DNA of 64,000 nucleotides from Pipra filicauda (taxonomy: Eukaryota; Chordata; Aves; Passeriformes; Pipridae), in NCBI RefSeq assembly GCF_003945595.2, contig NW_024103452.1, positions 5,303,555 through 5,367,554 of the forward strand. Reading direction: 5' to 3'. Shown here one piece after another: positions 1-10,435 of this stretch. Under the pieces are notes generated by a model. The model saw nothing but the letters and a program-made list of their open reading frames with translations, did no database searches and was not told the origin of the DNA. Position 1 is the first letter of the stretch. Every line of letters starts with the position of its first letter. The translations under genes were made by a program, and so were the position numbers.

Positions 1-26
1 GTACATGTAGGAGAGTACATGTAGGA
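1..26. repeat. Short tandem duplication, 14-bp unit
   Basis: A 14-base unit beginning gtacatgtagg occurs almost twice at the very start of the window. The array may continue outside the window, so its full size cannot be judged. Confidence 0.6.
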
Positions 27-1789
27 TGAAGGACCACACACAGTTCTTCCTGCTAGGAGGAGACTTAATAGTCTCTTCAATATTTCCTTATGGTTTGTGA
101 CTATTGCACCTCTAAGCCACAAAATGTTGCCCTAAATTAGGGTAACACCTCAGCCCAGGCATGCCTAAACATAATTAGTTTGTTCAGACTTTCACAGATG
201 ATTATTATTACAGCTATAATTTCTTCCAGGTTACAACAAGCTAACGTAAACAGAAACGTTCCCAAACACTTTAGTGAAGAAAAATCCAAACTGAACTTGA
301 TTCAAGCTTTCTCCTCAGACCCTTTAATTTAGCTCCCATCTTCACCACTAGATTCCAACTGAGAGTTCCTCCATGCTTAGGTTTCCTTCACTCTGAATGT
401 GTTTTGCTCTTGGTTTGGGGGTTTTTATTTTTTGGAAGTTTATTTTATGCTTCAGGTTTCAAACACCAGAAGTACATACCTGAAAATATCAAGTACTATT
501 GCAAAGCAGACAGAAAGAGGTACACAGTAAACTGAAATAATGTCAAGCATTTCCGAAAAAAATCCAGCATCAGGAAGAAAATAAACACACGGTGCCCAAT
601 ACAGCTGTAAAAATGAGACAGCAAGGGATAAATGATTTTCAGTTACAAGAACAAAATTCTTCTTTGAATTTATTGAGTTGCCCTAGTATTAAAAAAAAAA
701 TCTAACCATGCCTTGATGTGAATAGTTGTCTCCCAAATACATACTTTACTTTCCAAAAGTTGCATTGTGTACTTTTATATAATGTTACCTTTTCTCTTCA
801 ATTGCATAAATGCACATGAACAGAAAAGATTTCATGCAAATGAAACTAAGTACACATGTTGCATTAATGCAAAAATTGTACTGGACCATTTTGTTTCCAA
901 AGGGATCTCTCCACACCTGATATTACTTCCGCCAAACTAAGACCAGCCTCCCATCAGGTGGCCTGGACAGCATTCCATTTGGAACTGCTGTCTAACCAAG
1001 GTCATTAGGCAGCAAAATACAACCTTTTGGGACTGAGCACACTCAGGAATGTTTTTGGACTGTGAAGCACAAAGCCAAAACCACAGGTCAGCTGGTCTCT
1101 TGTGTATTAGTGTGGAGTGCTATCAGCTACTGTTGTCCACTGCTGACTTATATCCATACACTAGACACTCTCAGCAGTTTTCCTGAGTCTGTATGTTTGA
1201 ACCTGGTTAGGTGGGAAGCATGTCCCTCTGTAGGGCTATTTAGATCTATCAAAGGACTGTCATAAATAAAATTTATTGACAGCTCAGATTTAGATTGTCT
1301 AAAATGCATGTAAATTGAGGAATATGCATGCAGATTTTTATACATCCAGTAGGTGTCTAAGATCTCATAATTATAAACAGAGATTTTGATAAAACACCAT
1401 CAAAAGCATATGGAAAAGCCATTCAGCTCCTCTGAGAATAGAGATCTATGCATAATATATGCATCCAATGCCATGTAAGACATGCTGTTTATCAGGTGAT
1501 ACAGAATAACAGGGAGATGTGTGTTCAGATAGAGTGATAGCTGGAGCCCAGGTGAGATACTATGAAATATTTCAAATGGCATTAGATTAGATTAGTTTAG
1601 ACAACCTGACTTTTGGACAACTGTGATCTCTAGCTTCTACTATATTCAATTAATTTATCTAAATGAAGGAGTCTGACACCAGTTGAAATGCCTTAGAGAG
1701 TCTGAGACTGTTGCACAGGACTGAAAGATGCATCAAAATACTCACAGGAGAGCCATGTCCTTCTCAATTGGCAGAGGGAGGCCAAGCAG
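27..1789. other. Unassigned AT-rich DNA, no gene seen
   Basis: Open frames here are at most 67 codons and overlap on both strands without codon structure. A slightly GC-richer stretch at about 900-1060 has no recognisable protein or repeat signature. I see no tRNA boxes, no LTR and no CR1 end. Confidence 0.6.
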
Positions 1790-1965
1790 CTGCCATAAGG
1801 TACCTCAAATGCCACCAGATATCTAATAAGACTAAATCAGGTGCTGCTCTCCATTGACTTCTATGAGAGACAGAACAACGTCTCTCACTCACCTGAAGAT
1901 ATTTACATCATAGACTCCTAAATTTAGAGGTCCAAATTTAGACCCAAGTCCTACAAATTACTAAC
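1790..1965. repeat. Possible ancient sauropsid interspersed repeat
   Basis: The stretch contains 'ccattgacttctatgag' and, further on, 'ctcctaaatttagaggtcc' and 'aaatttagaccc'. These resemble motifs ('cattgacttcaatggg', 'taggtgcctaaat') that I recall from old repeats common in turtles, crocodiles and birds. The match is short and degenerate, both ends are uncertain, and no family name is offered. Confidence 0.2.
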
Positions 1966-2844
1966 TGCCTAATTGTTAACAGTTCTCATTTCCTCCAAAT
2001 TTTTAATTTCAAAGTAAAAATTTGTGGTTTTATTTCAGGTTGTGTGGCACAACACCATTCTGATTTAGGTCATGGAAGTAATAGTAAGGAAACTTCTGTG
2101 ATTTCCATTCAGAAAATCTGTCCGTTAGTTACTTTTAAAATTAATTTTTTCTTATTCTGGTATATATTTTCTACTCTAGTTTGTCTGATTGATATAAGTA
2201 AAAGTAAAAGGATAATATCAAGATAATAATTTAACATTCCAATTAAAAACAAAATGTGAAAAGTGAAATGTGGCAGATGACAGTTGACAGACTGCTCATA
2301 AAAAAGGCAAACGTTGTGATCAGTGACTGATTACAGTTAGATGGTGGACCTCATACACAGGGCTATGAATTAAGCCTAACAATAGGACAAGGTCTGGAAA
2401 AAAAATGAAAGAGAATATTGTGCTGCTTGTCTCTAACGTGTTGAAGAAGGCTAATTTAGTAGTTTCCCTGAATGGGTCATCACCAGTGGAAAGACTGATC
2501 TAAAAGTATAAACCTTTGCTCAGGATTTAGTAGTCTTAAAGACTACAAGTCAGAATGGTCTGAAATCACTTTATCTAATTGCAACAAAGAATGTGACTTA
2601 AGTTTAAATTATTCTAATATTAGCTATAACCCTACTGTACAGCCACGTTTCCCATGAAAATTCTTTGCTTTGCTGAAGCTCCATCACTTATACCCTTATA
2701 CAGTCTAGTTACAAAGCAAACTTTTCTGCTAAAGAACTGTTTCTAATTATTGTACTATATAACTGTTCTGAGGTTTTCTACTTGTACAAAGTAAAAGTGT
2801 TGTTTACTGCAACAAATTCAGCTTTATGGGAATAGGTTTCTATG

Positions 2845-2869
2845 TGTTTTAGCAGCATCTGCTAAAACA
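2845..2869. repeat. Perfect inverted repeat, 11-bp arms, 3-base loop
   Basis: The left arm TGTTTTAGCAG is followed by CAT and then by its exact reverse complement. As RNA or single-stranded DNA it would form a short tight hairpin. The stem is much too short for a microRNA precursor and there is no T-run after it, so I assign no function. Confidence 0.8.
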
Positions 2870-2890
2870 TGTCCATGATATGTCCATGAT
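2869..2890. repeat. 11-bp perfect tandem duplication
   Basis: The unit atgtccatgat is present twice head to tail, starting where the right arm of the neighbouring inverted repeat ends. It is probably a replication-slippage product. Confidence 0.8.
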
Positions 2891-3369
2891 ATAAAAATTA
2901 ACATGGAATTATAGACAGGAAAAAAGAAATTGTCTAAAGCTCTCAACTCTTTAGCTGAAATGTTGTTCAGCAGAGCAAGCCTGCTGATGCTGTACATCCC
3001 ACGCAATGCTGCTCCAATTCCCATTTGTTTGTTTCCATTTTACCCAGATTTTGTTTTGTCTTGCTTATCTTAGATTGGGTTGTATGGAATTTTTTCCATG
3101 TATCAGATAACAAAACTTAAGATTGACCAGACAGAAAAATATTATCCAAACTCTAGTCATCACCATTGAGTGAAAAAATTCTCCAAATGAAAAGACCAGA
3201 ATAGTTTTTTCAGGCAAATGAAACACAAAGCTATTAGGTTGGTTTGCTCTGCTAGATTTCTGAGGACCATATGAAACAATCTTAATTTAAGAAAAACAAG
3301 TCCTAGACAGTGGAATTTCTTATCCAGTTACTGATAAGGAACAGTGGTTGACTCTGGGGATGTATAGTA

Positions 3370-3397
3370 AGATGATGTGTTTCAGATGATGTGTTTC
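3370..3397. repeat. 14-bp perfect tandem duplication
   Basis: The unit agatgatgtgtttc occurs twice without mismatch. It is a recent-looking small duplication with no other feature attached. Confidence 0.8.
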
Positions 3398-3714
3398 TAT
3401 TGTAGAACTTAGATCTCCAAGTCTTTCAGGTGTCAGTATTAATTAATCCTACTCATTTCTCTGTGAATAGAAAATATTTCATAGTAAAGTACAATAATTG
3501 AAATTTTCCAGAACCTTCACACTCAGGGAATCATAATGGAAAAATTGTCTTCCTCTATGTTTTAAAGATACTTCCAATGTTATTCGGTTTACAGGAATTT
3601 TTATGAGCAGCCCTATAAATATGCACAAAACTAGCTGTAGTCTGACATATGTATTTGGAAGAGTCAGCCTGATTTCACTTTATATTTAACAGACTGTACC
3701 CAATGGATGATATT

Positions 3715-3922
3715 GCCTCTCTGTGTGATGACCACGCACTGGAACCAGTTGCCCAAAGAGACTGCGGAGTCTCCCTCACTGGAAATATTCCAGAACCATC
3801 TGGACTCAATCCTGTGTCACATGCTCTAGGAGGACTCTGCTTGAGCAAAGAGGTTGGACCAGATGACCCACTGTGGTCCCTTCCAACCTGACAAATCCTG
3901 TGATTCTGTAATTCTGAGATTG
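3715..3922 (+). mobile_element. CR1 LINE, truncated 3' end
   Basis: This is a 5'-truncated CR1 retrotransposon in plus orientation, covering only part of the 3' untranslated region. Visible hallmarks in order are 'gcactggaaccagttgccc', 'ggagtctccctcactgga', 'ctctgcttgagc', 'gttggaccagatgac', 'cccttccaacctga', and a terminal run of degenerate 8-bp units (cctgtgattctgtaattctgag). No coding sequence remains. The terminal repeats are clearly diverged, so the insertion is old. Frames on either strand here (for example the plus-strand frame at 3703-3891) are accidents of the repeat. Confidence 0.85.
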
Positions 3923-6650
3923 TAATGGGGGACTTGAATCACCTTCTGGAATGTCACTGCACAGGACTGCACAGGAGTCTAGACTGCAGTACCTATAGAA
4001 TCCCACTATGTATGTGAGGTGAACAAGGTAAATCTTGTCACCTCCAGTCTGGAATTCAGACTCTCTCATCTCCAACAAAAACCCCTCACACTTGATACTC
4101 CATAAAACCACTAATTTTATTTTTTTTTCATTCACAGTGTAGAATATGAAAGTACTGTTTTTACTGTGAGTGAATTTGGGATCCTGAGAATGACTGGGTT
4201 GCCAGTGCTTAATATTTTAAAATACTAAGCTAAAGGTAAAGAAAAATACAGAACTCTAGTAGCCATCAGGACATGCAGAAAGTAGGTTATATTCTCACTC
4301 ATAAAAGAGAAACTGTATGAATGTTATTGTGTAAAACATTTAGGTAATGATAGCCTCTAACTGCAGAAAAGGAAAAATCAAGTTGTTTCAGTTAAATGGC
4401 TTATACATAGATTTAAATTAATGTGACCTTCATAGTACATAATAATTTGGGCTTTTCTCCCTAAGTTGTGTAGCATTTTGTCCTTACAGTAGAGTATTCA
4501 AGCTCCTGAGTTGCCATTGGCAGTACCTGAAGAGGCACTACCATTTTTATTCTAAACATTTCAATAACCTCTGTGATGGGTCATTTGTTAGCCTGCTGCT
4601 CAGATATCAGTCTGTTCCATGCTCTAGTTATAATGAGCAGGGATCTGTTTTCAGAGCTTTTACTGGGCCTTTACAATGTACAAATCTTGTGATGAACGCA
4701 CTGTCAGACACATGCATTTTCCAAACTACCCATGACAAATATACTTGATCACATCACATGGAAAAAAAAAGAGATTTTGTTGCTTTTAGAATTATTTTAT
4801 TGGACCAGGGTTTAGCTTTCAGTAAAGGAGGGAAGTGTTTTGTCTCTTATTATTTGAAAAAATCAGCTATTTCAGAATACTGATTTTTTCATTTAAGCCT
4901 GCTTTTCACATTCTTGAAGAACTGCCAATTGGACATCCCAGGCCCTGAAATACTCTTTTTATACACAATGCATACAAAAGCTTCACAGGCCTCCATAACC
5001 ACATGACTCAGTCTTGAGCCCCCTTCTCCCTCAGATATGCCTATGTTGAAGCAGAAATGTATGACTACTTTCTGGAAGTATTTTGGATGTCAGTGGTAGA
5101 GTATCTCTGGTATCTTAACACCAGCCCCCTGAGGATTTACTCAGTGTATTAGGCTAACTTATATCAATGTGAAGCCAAGTTGGCTACATTGATCCTGTTA
5201 CTGGAACTATTTAATTTAGGGTGTGTGTTGTATCTAAGTTGGCCCTTCAGAGAAAAAAGTTCTGTGACCCATTAAATGTCTGCTACAACAGTAGTAGGCC
5301 ATCAGATTTTCATTGTTTTTAAGTAGAAACACAAAGAGAGTGTGAGATGTCAATGTTACTAAACCTAGAACTGAAATATCAGTTAGTAGGTCATGATTGC
5401 TTTCATAATTGGACAGAAGAGAATAAGTTCCTTGAATCGCCTCAGTCTCAGACTTCGTTTATCTATATCCATTATTTTCTGTATATGGAACTGCAAAAGT
5501 CTCCCTGAAATCCACGAGTAGGTAAAGGTTTTATTAATTCTGAAGAACATGAAACAGCCTAGTCACATACATCCAAATCCCTGACTATTGCTCCAAGTTC
5601 TACCCATGTTCCAAAAGCATGATAGAAAAAATTGTGTCATTGGCCAACCTGATGAATGTAAAACTCCCTCACATGGATGTCATGAAGATACAGGAATATT
5701 TCTAAATGGTTCTATAAATGTAGAATATTATCAATGACCCTTCGGGTTACTTCTGCTCATTACAGTAAAAGCACATCTAGTTATATGCATTAAGCAGGAA
5801 AAAAATGTCTTTAGCCTGTAAGATAATATTGTTCAGTCACTGAACTTCTTTTCTAAGACTTCTAAAGAGCTTGGGGTACATTAAGACCCTTAACCTTTTC
5901 CACTGATGATTATATGAGCATTGTCCTAAGTGATTAAGGATCACAATCATACAGGGAAATGGACAAATAACATTTGACAGATTGGAAGAGAAAAAGTCTG
6001 GGTTGCAGGAAGTATCTTATCACCACCCAGCTCACAGTTCTTGCCTGAATACAGATATTGCATGCCACGCTCCATGTTCTAAAAGAGCTCTGCCTTAGAA
6101 TAAGCATCTTAGTCAAGAAATGCATTGTGTTATTTTATTATTTTTCACCTCCAAATGGTTATTATACACTTGATACTGAGTCTAGCTTATGAGGAAAGAA
6201 AAAGCAAGGCCAAATGAAGTAAGAAAGAAACTCATTTGCTCCTACTTTCAGACACAGGTAACTGCCTGGGATGTTAGCTTGCAGAGCAGATCTGCTTTTG
6301 CAAGTAAATGCACTGAGATAATGGGTGTGGTTTACCTTTTTTTGTGTGAGGCGTCTTCCATCCCACATTATACTAGGCAACCTAACATTACATTGAATAT
6401 TAGACATCGTGGACATTCACAACCTTCTTCTGCAATATTTAAAATTTTGTTCTGTGTCATTCCAATGTAAATAGGATCTTTGTCACACTTTATAGCAAGG
6501 TATCAAAGGAGGAAATTGTTTATGTTGACTAGAAAGTCCATTAATGGATGAAAGAACATCCAGAAATAAAAATGGTTTTTGATTCACAAAGCAACACAAC
6601 AATGATGCATTAGACACTCAAATAGATTATAAGTGTAATCAAACTAGAGC
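3923..6650. other. Unassigned AT-rich DNA, no gene seen
   Basis: About 2.7 kb without a recognisable repeat or coding signal. Open frames at 5934-6125 and 6162-6470 are short, overlap on opposite strands and have no conserved motif. Confidence 0.55.
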
Positions 6651-6841
6651 TTTTTGTTGGTTTGGGGGTGTTGGTTGGTTCATTTGGTGTTTGGGTTTTT
6701 TGACTTTTTTTTTTATTGGTTTGTTTGTTTGTTTTTGTTGATTTGTTTTGGTTTTTTCTGTTGTTGGGTTTTTTTGTGGTTTTAGTTTTGGGTTTGGTTT
6801 GGTTGGTTGGTTGGTCGGTTGAGAATTCTTGGTTTTTGTTT
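6651..6841. repeat. G/T-rich low-complexity block
   Basis: About 190 bases almost free of A and C on the plus strand, built from irregular TTTG, GGTT and TTGG units. It includes a (TTTG)n stretch at about 6718-6735 and a (GGTT)n stretch at about 6795-6820. The minus-strand frame through it (6639-6887) reads as Lys/Pro/Gln/Asn/Thr-rich low complexity and is an artefact of composition, not a gene. Confidence 0.85.
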
Positions 6842-7605
6842 TAATATCTCCTACCAGGACTTTTATTTGAAAAAAAACAATACGCAAACCATGGATTTGG
6901 ACATACTTGAATGGCAGAACAGATTTTCCTCAATAAGTTTTCTGTGGGAAACATTTTAACACATTGCACTTTAAGCTCATTTAAATGGTTGTGTGGAATT
7001 TCGTTTATTCTTTTGAAGATAAAAAAGATAGAGGTGGATGATGATTTCAGATCTGTATCAACCCAGGAATGCAAAGCAGTTGTCTTCTGTGTAAATCCTC
7101 TGAAAGAAGATAATCTCCACCAAAGCCAAGTCTCTATGGCTGTGTTGGGTGAGGTGGGAATCAAGCCCACTTCCCCCATTTCTTTGGGGTAATTTCAATG
7201 AAGATAAGAGGATTTAGAAAGTTTATCTGCAGGACCATCTAAGCAATATAAAATAAAATCAGTTTCCAGGAAAAAAATTAAAATATCAATCAAGTCAGAG
7301 CAAATACATGGTATAGACCTTTTAGAAAAAATAACAAGTATTAATACAATGTGAACAGTGATTATTTGGTAGCAACATTGGAAACAGCCATTTATGTCTT
7401 TCATCAGTTAGCTTACAATTCAATCATTGTACCAAAATTAAGGTTCAATTCATAAACTGCAGCAATCAATTTAAACAGAGTAATTTAAACCTTGTTGTTT
7501 AAAACCTCTTCAACACTTAAAATTTGAAATTCACAACTGGGGCATTTTAGTTCCCCAGTGCACGTCAGCATGGCTACACATCACTGTATTCATAGGACTT
7601 GGGAA
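6842..7605. other. Unassigned DNA, no gene supported
   Basis: The plus-strand frame at 6911-7192 (93 codons) overlaps a minus-strand frame of 112 codons. Neither shows a motif or homology I recognise, and both lengths are within what chance gives in this much sequence. Confidence 0.5.
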
Positions 7606-7980
7606 TCAGGAGTCAATAACACTGCTCCATCCCCACTGCCTCCCATGGCCATTGCTGTCTTGGGCTGATTCTGATCCTCCTCCCTGATTTGGATCCTGAC
7701 TCCCACCCATAGACCAATATCCCAGGCTGGTTCCATCCTGTCCCCATCCCCATGGAGGTGTCTGATGCCCAGGTTTGGGGCTGCCCCCGCTGTCCCCTGA
7801 CTTACCCTTTCTTCTGGTTGAGGGAGACTGGCCCTGTATGAGATGTTTCACCCTGAGGAGTCTCCTCTGCCCCACAGGAAGTAGGTGACCCTCACTACTC
7901 TCTGGCATATCCACTTTCCTTGGTAATACTTTCCAGACCTTTACAATCTCTTGTTCACTACGTTTTTGCTGAATTGGTTT
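7606..7980 (-). CDS. Unidentified open reading frame or exon remnant, 124 codons
   Basis: A minus-strand frame stays open for 124 codons, from just after a TGA at 7981-7983 to a TGA at 7606-7608, in a block clearly GC-richer than its surroundings. An in-frame ATG lies at 7906-7908, but the reading sense continues upstream of it. The N-terminal third is basic and helix-like (QQKRSEQEIVKVWKV), the middle is Ser/Arg/Lys-rich, and the C-terminal half is rich in Gly, Ser, Gln and Trp (PPWGWGQDG, LGYW). An AG at 7969-7970 (minus sense, ...aattcag) could be a weak splice acceptor. I do not recognise the protein. It could be a terminal exon, a degraded retroelement gene, or chance in GC-rich DNA. Function unknown. 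Confidence 0.25.
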   Translation of the reverse strand, partial: KPIQQKRSEQEIVKVWKVLPRKVDMPESSEGHLLPVGQRRLLRVKHLIQGQSPSTRRKGKSGDSGGSPKPGHQTPPWGWGQDGTSLGYWSMGGSQDPNQGGGSESAQDSNGHGRQWGWSSVIDS

Positions 7981-9527
7981 TCATGGAAATATGTGTAGTT
8001 GACTCTTGAAGTGACATTTCCATCGTCTGTGAGTAGGTGATCTGAAGTAATTCTGAAGTAATTCTCATGCTGTTACTACTGTCATAGCTTATCAGGATTG
8101 TAGAATGAATGCAACAGACTAGTTCAGTGCTGTAACACAGAGTAAATTTATTCCTTCCTTAAATCAAGGTAGCTGACAGATCTTTATAAAAATGCATTGA
8201 TGAGACACTATGGAAGTCTCTGAGTGTCCTGAATTCGCCTCATCTTCCTGGTTGCAAACCTGTATGGCCACAAATTACTTCTACCCCCCTTGTACTTTAA
8301 TGAAGGGTTTACAGCAATGATACCTGCCTGCTGGAGATAATATTTTTCATTGTAATCTCTAAATTTATCTTATTCTATGGTGTATGCTCCATGTTCCACC
8401 CTCTTACATGGGATTCATCTTCCATGTAGAATTCCCACATTCAAGACACCTCCCTGAATTTTGGTTCCCCAACTAGAGTTCCTCCGTGCTCTGAGCTCCT
8501 TTAGCCACTGCATCCATTTACACAGGATGGAATTCACCTTTTTGAATTCATCTCCTGCATGTCTTCACCTACTTTCTCCAGCTCCAGATGTCACTTTTTT
8601 TCCATCCTAGTCTTCCAGCTTTAACACTTTCCAATGCAAAGAGAAGTTCAAGATTTATTTTCCTGAGACAGTGTAGTTTTAAGTCATAAATTGCCTACTA
8701 CCATCTAGGAGCAATTTCTGTTCCCTTTAGACCTTTAACCAAGCCCTAGAATTTAGCAAGAAGCACACCATGCCTTTCAATCCCCTAATTGCTCTCAAAC
8801 TATAGACCCTCTAATGAACTTGCAACACTGATTTATTTGGGTCTTTTGCTTGAACATGTGTTATGTACTCCTCCAGATTTATCTAATCAGCTTGAATTCT
8901 GGAGTTAATAAGAAGACAAATGATATTCCAGCTAGAGAAAAAGAGTAAGATACCTAATTATAAAATTAGAAACTCCTACAATGTAAGTTGATAAAAATAA
9001 GGAAACAAAATTTGTCTTATCCCAGTTGTCACATGGGAAGGTATTTCTCAACTGGTATACTGAGGAGTTGCTGAATGAATTTATTCTTCCAAAGTATTTC
9101 TGTCTTTCACTTACATTTGAGGATTTTCTGCTGAATGCTGAGAAAGTTTCAATCTATGTCTTAGGAATCCTTTTATTTCCCTACTGTTTGAGAGCCCTGG
9201 GAATAACATGGCCTTTCTTCTAGTTGCTTGCTGTCTCTCAGAATGCAAAAGGAATGCTTCTAAGCTTATTTGAGACTAAATCTCTTTAGGTACAGAGGAA
9301 TCACAGAGTGCTGATTCTTCTATCCTGTTTACCTTTTCTCTCAGGAAATCAGCTGAATTGCAGTGATAAAAATGAGTTACAGTAGTAAACCTACAATGTA
9401 CCATTCTGCAAGCTACATATCATGAGATGTTTTTGGCACAAGCAGCCATTTTATTTCTGGTTTACTGGCACATTATAGAGGCTGCAAATAATACATTAAT
9501 ACACTTTTGGGGCTGGGTCACTGTGTC
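7981..9527. other. Unassigned AT-rich DNA, no gene seen
   Basis: No supported gene. An 11-bp tandem duplication (tctgaagtaat twice) lies at 8041-8062. The frame at 9026-9223 has no coding support. Confidence 0.6.
8041..8062. repeat. 11-bp perfect tandem duplication
   Basis: The unit tctgaagtaat is present twice without mismatch. It is a small slippage-type duplication. Confidence 0.8.
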
Positions 9528-9640
9528 AGAGTCCTATTCAGGAAAGCACTTAAGCATCTGTCTAATATGGATCATGTGCTTAGGTCCCAGAGGTGCCAAT
9601 GGAAATTAAGCAACTACTCCAGTGCTGACTTGTACAGAGA
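9528..9640. repeat. Possible ancient sauropsid repeat (MITE-like)
   Basis: The stretch contains 'ttcaggaaagcacttaagca', then 'catgtgcttaggtccca', then 'ccaatggaaattaagcaact'. This order resembles an old interspersed repeat I recall as common in turtle, crocodile and bird genomes (motifs 'aaagcacttaagcacatgc' and 'catgtgcttaagtccca'). The half-motifs are partly inverted relative to each other, as in a hairpin-like MITE. Boundaries are approximate and the family name is unknown to me. Confidence 0.35.
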
Positions 9641-10358
9641 TTTATTCTTAAAACATGTTCCTAAAATAAAATATTCTTCTTTAAACTATTCAAGGCAGGA
9701 ATAAACTAAAATGAAACAATTCTCATACAGGATTTTTGTTGGTTTTTTGTTTGTTCTGAGGTTGGGGTTTTTAAGAAACTTTTTCAGAATACCCCAAAGT
9801 TCACTATTTAGTACTATGTTTGTCTGCAATTATGCAAATATTAAAATTTACTTAAAGCCTCTCAGACAGCTAACTATTGGTATTTGTACAGAGATTAATC
9901 CAATAAGCTTTCACTGAAATATTGCCACCTTCATTTCTGAAGGATATTATCAATCACAGCAAGGCACTTCAATTAGCATCACTCAGTGGAGACAGAAGAG
10001 TTGTATATGTATGTACCATAATAGCATATCCAAATTCTCTAGTTCATTCTTCAACACCTTACACAACCTATTACCACTCATTTTTCTTTAAAAACCTGGG
10101 ACTTTTGGAGTTCACCCTTATTCCATGCTTAAACCTGTCTCCAGACTTGTCTCATCTTCACTGTAAAATTGACTCCCTACAGCAGCCCAGAAACCTACCA
10201 TGACAAGTTAAGCCAGAGACTATTTCTGCCTCTATTTGCCTTCCCAAACTTACTCCTTCATTAGTGTGCAGAATGAGCACCAGCTCAACAAGGGCAGAAT
10301 CCTGGAAGCAGCAACCCAACAATTTTACAGCATCCACTTTGTAGTTTTCTGTTTTCAG
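9641..10358. other. Unassigned AT-rich DNA, no gene seen
   Basis: Successive plus-strand frames (9711-9917, 9922-10203, 10236-10547) are unrelated in frame and have no splice logic or motif. Treated as non-coding. Confidence 0.55.
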
Positions 10359-10435
10359 CTACTCTTTCTACTATTCTCCCATTTTCTCCTCCTTTTCTCC
10401 CCTTTCCCTCTCTCCTTCACTCCCTCTCCTCTCTC
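10359..10435. repeat. Pyrimidine-rich tract
   Basis: About 77 bases, nearly all C or T on the plus strand, with an uninterrupted 37-base pyrimidine run at 10382-10418. Such tracts can adopt triplex structure or serve as a strong splice-acceptor tract. A CAG follows at 10434-10436, but the sequence after it shows no exon I can support. Confidence 0.8.

Larger units (their letters stand above)
1966..3714. other. Unassigned AT-rich DNA, no gene seen
   Basis: No supported gene or interspersed repeat. It contains a perfect 11-bp-arm inverted repeat (2845-2869) and two short tandem duplications (2869-2890 and 3370-3397), described separately. Confidence 0.6.

Noticed and set aside
6639..6887. 82-codon Lys/Pro/Gln-rich minus-strand frame
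   Set aside because: Composition is fully explained by the G/T-rich low-complexity block.
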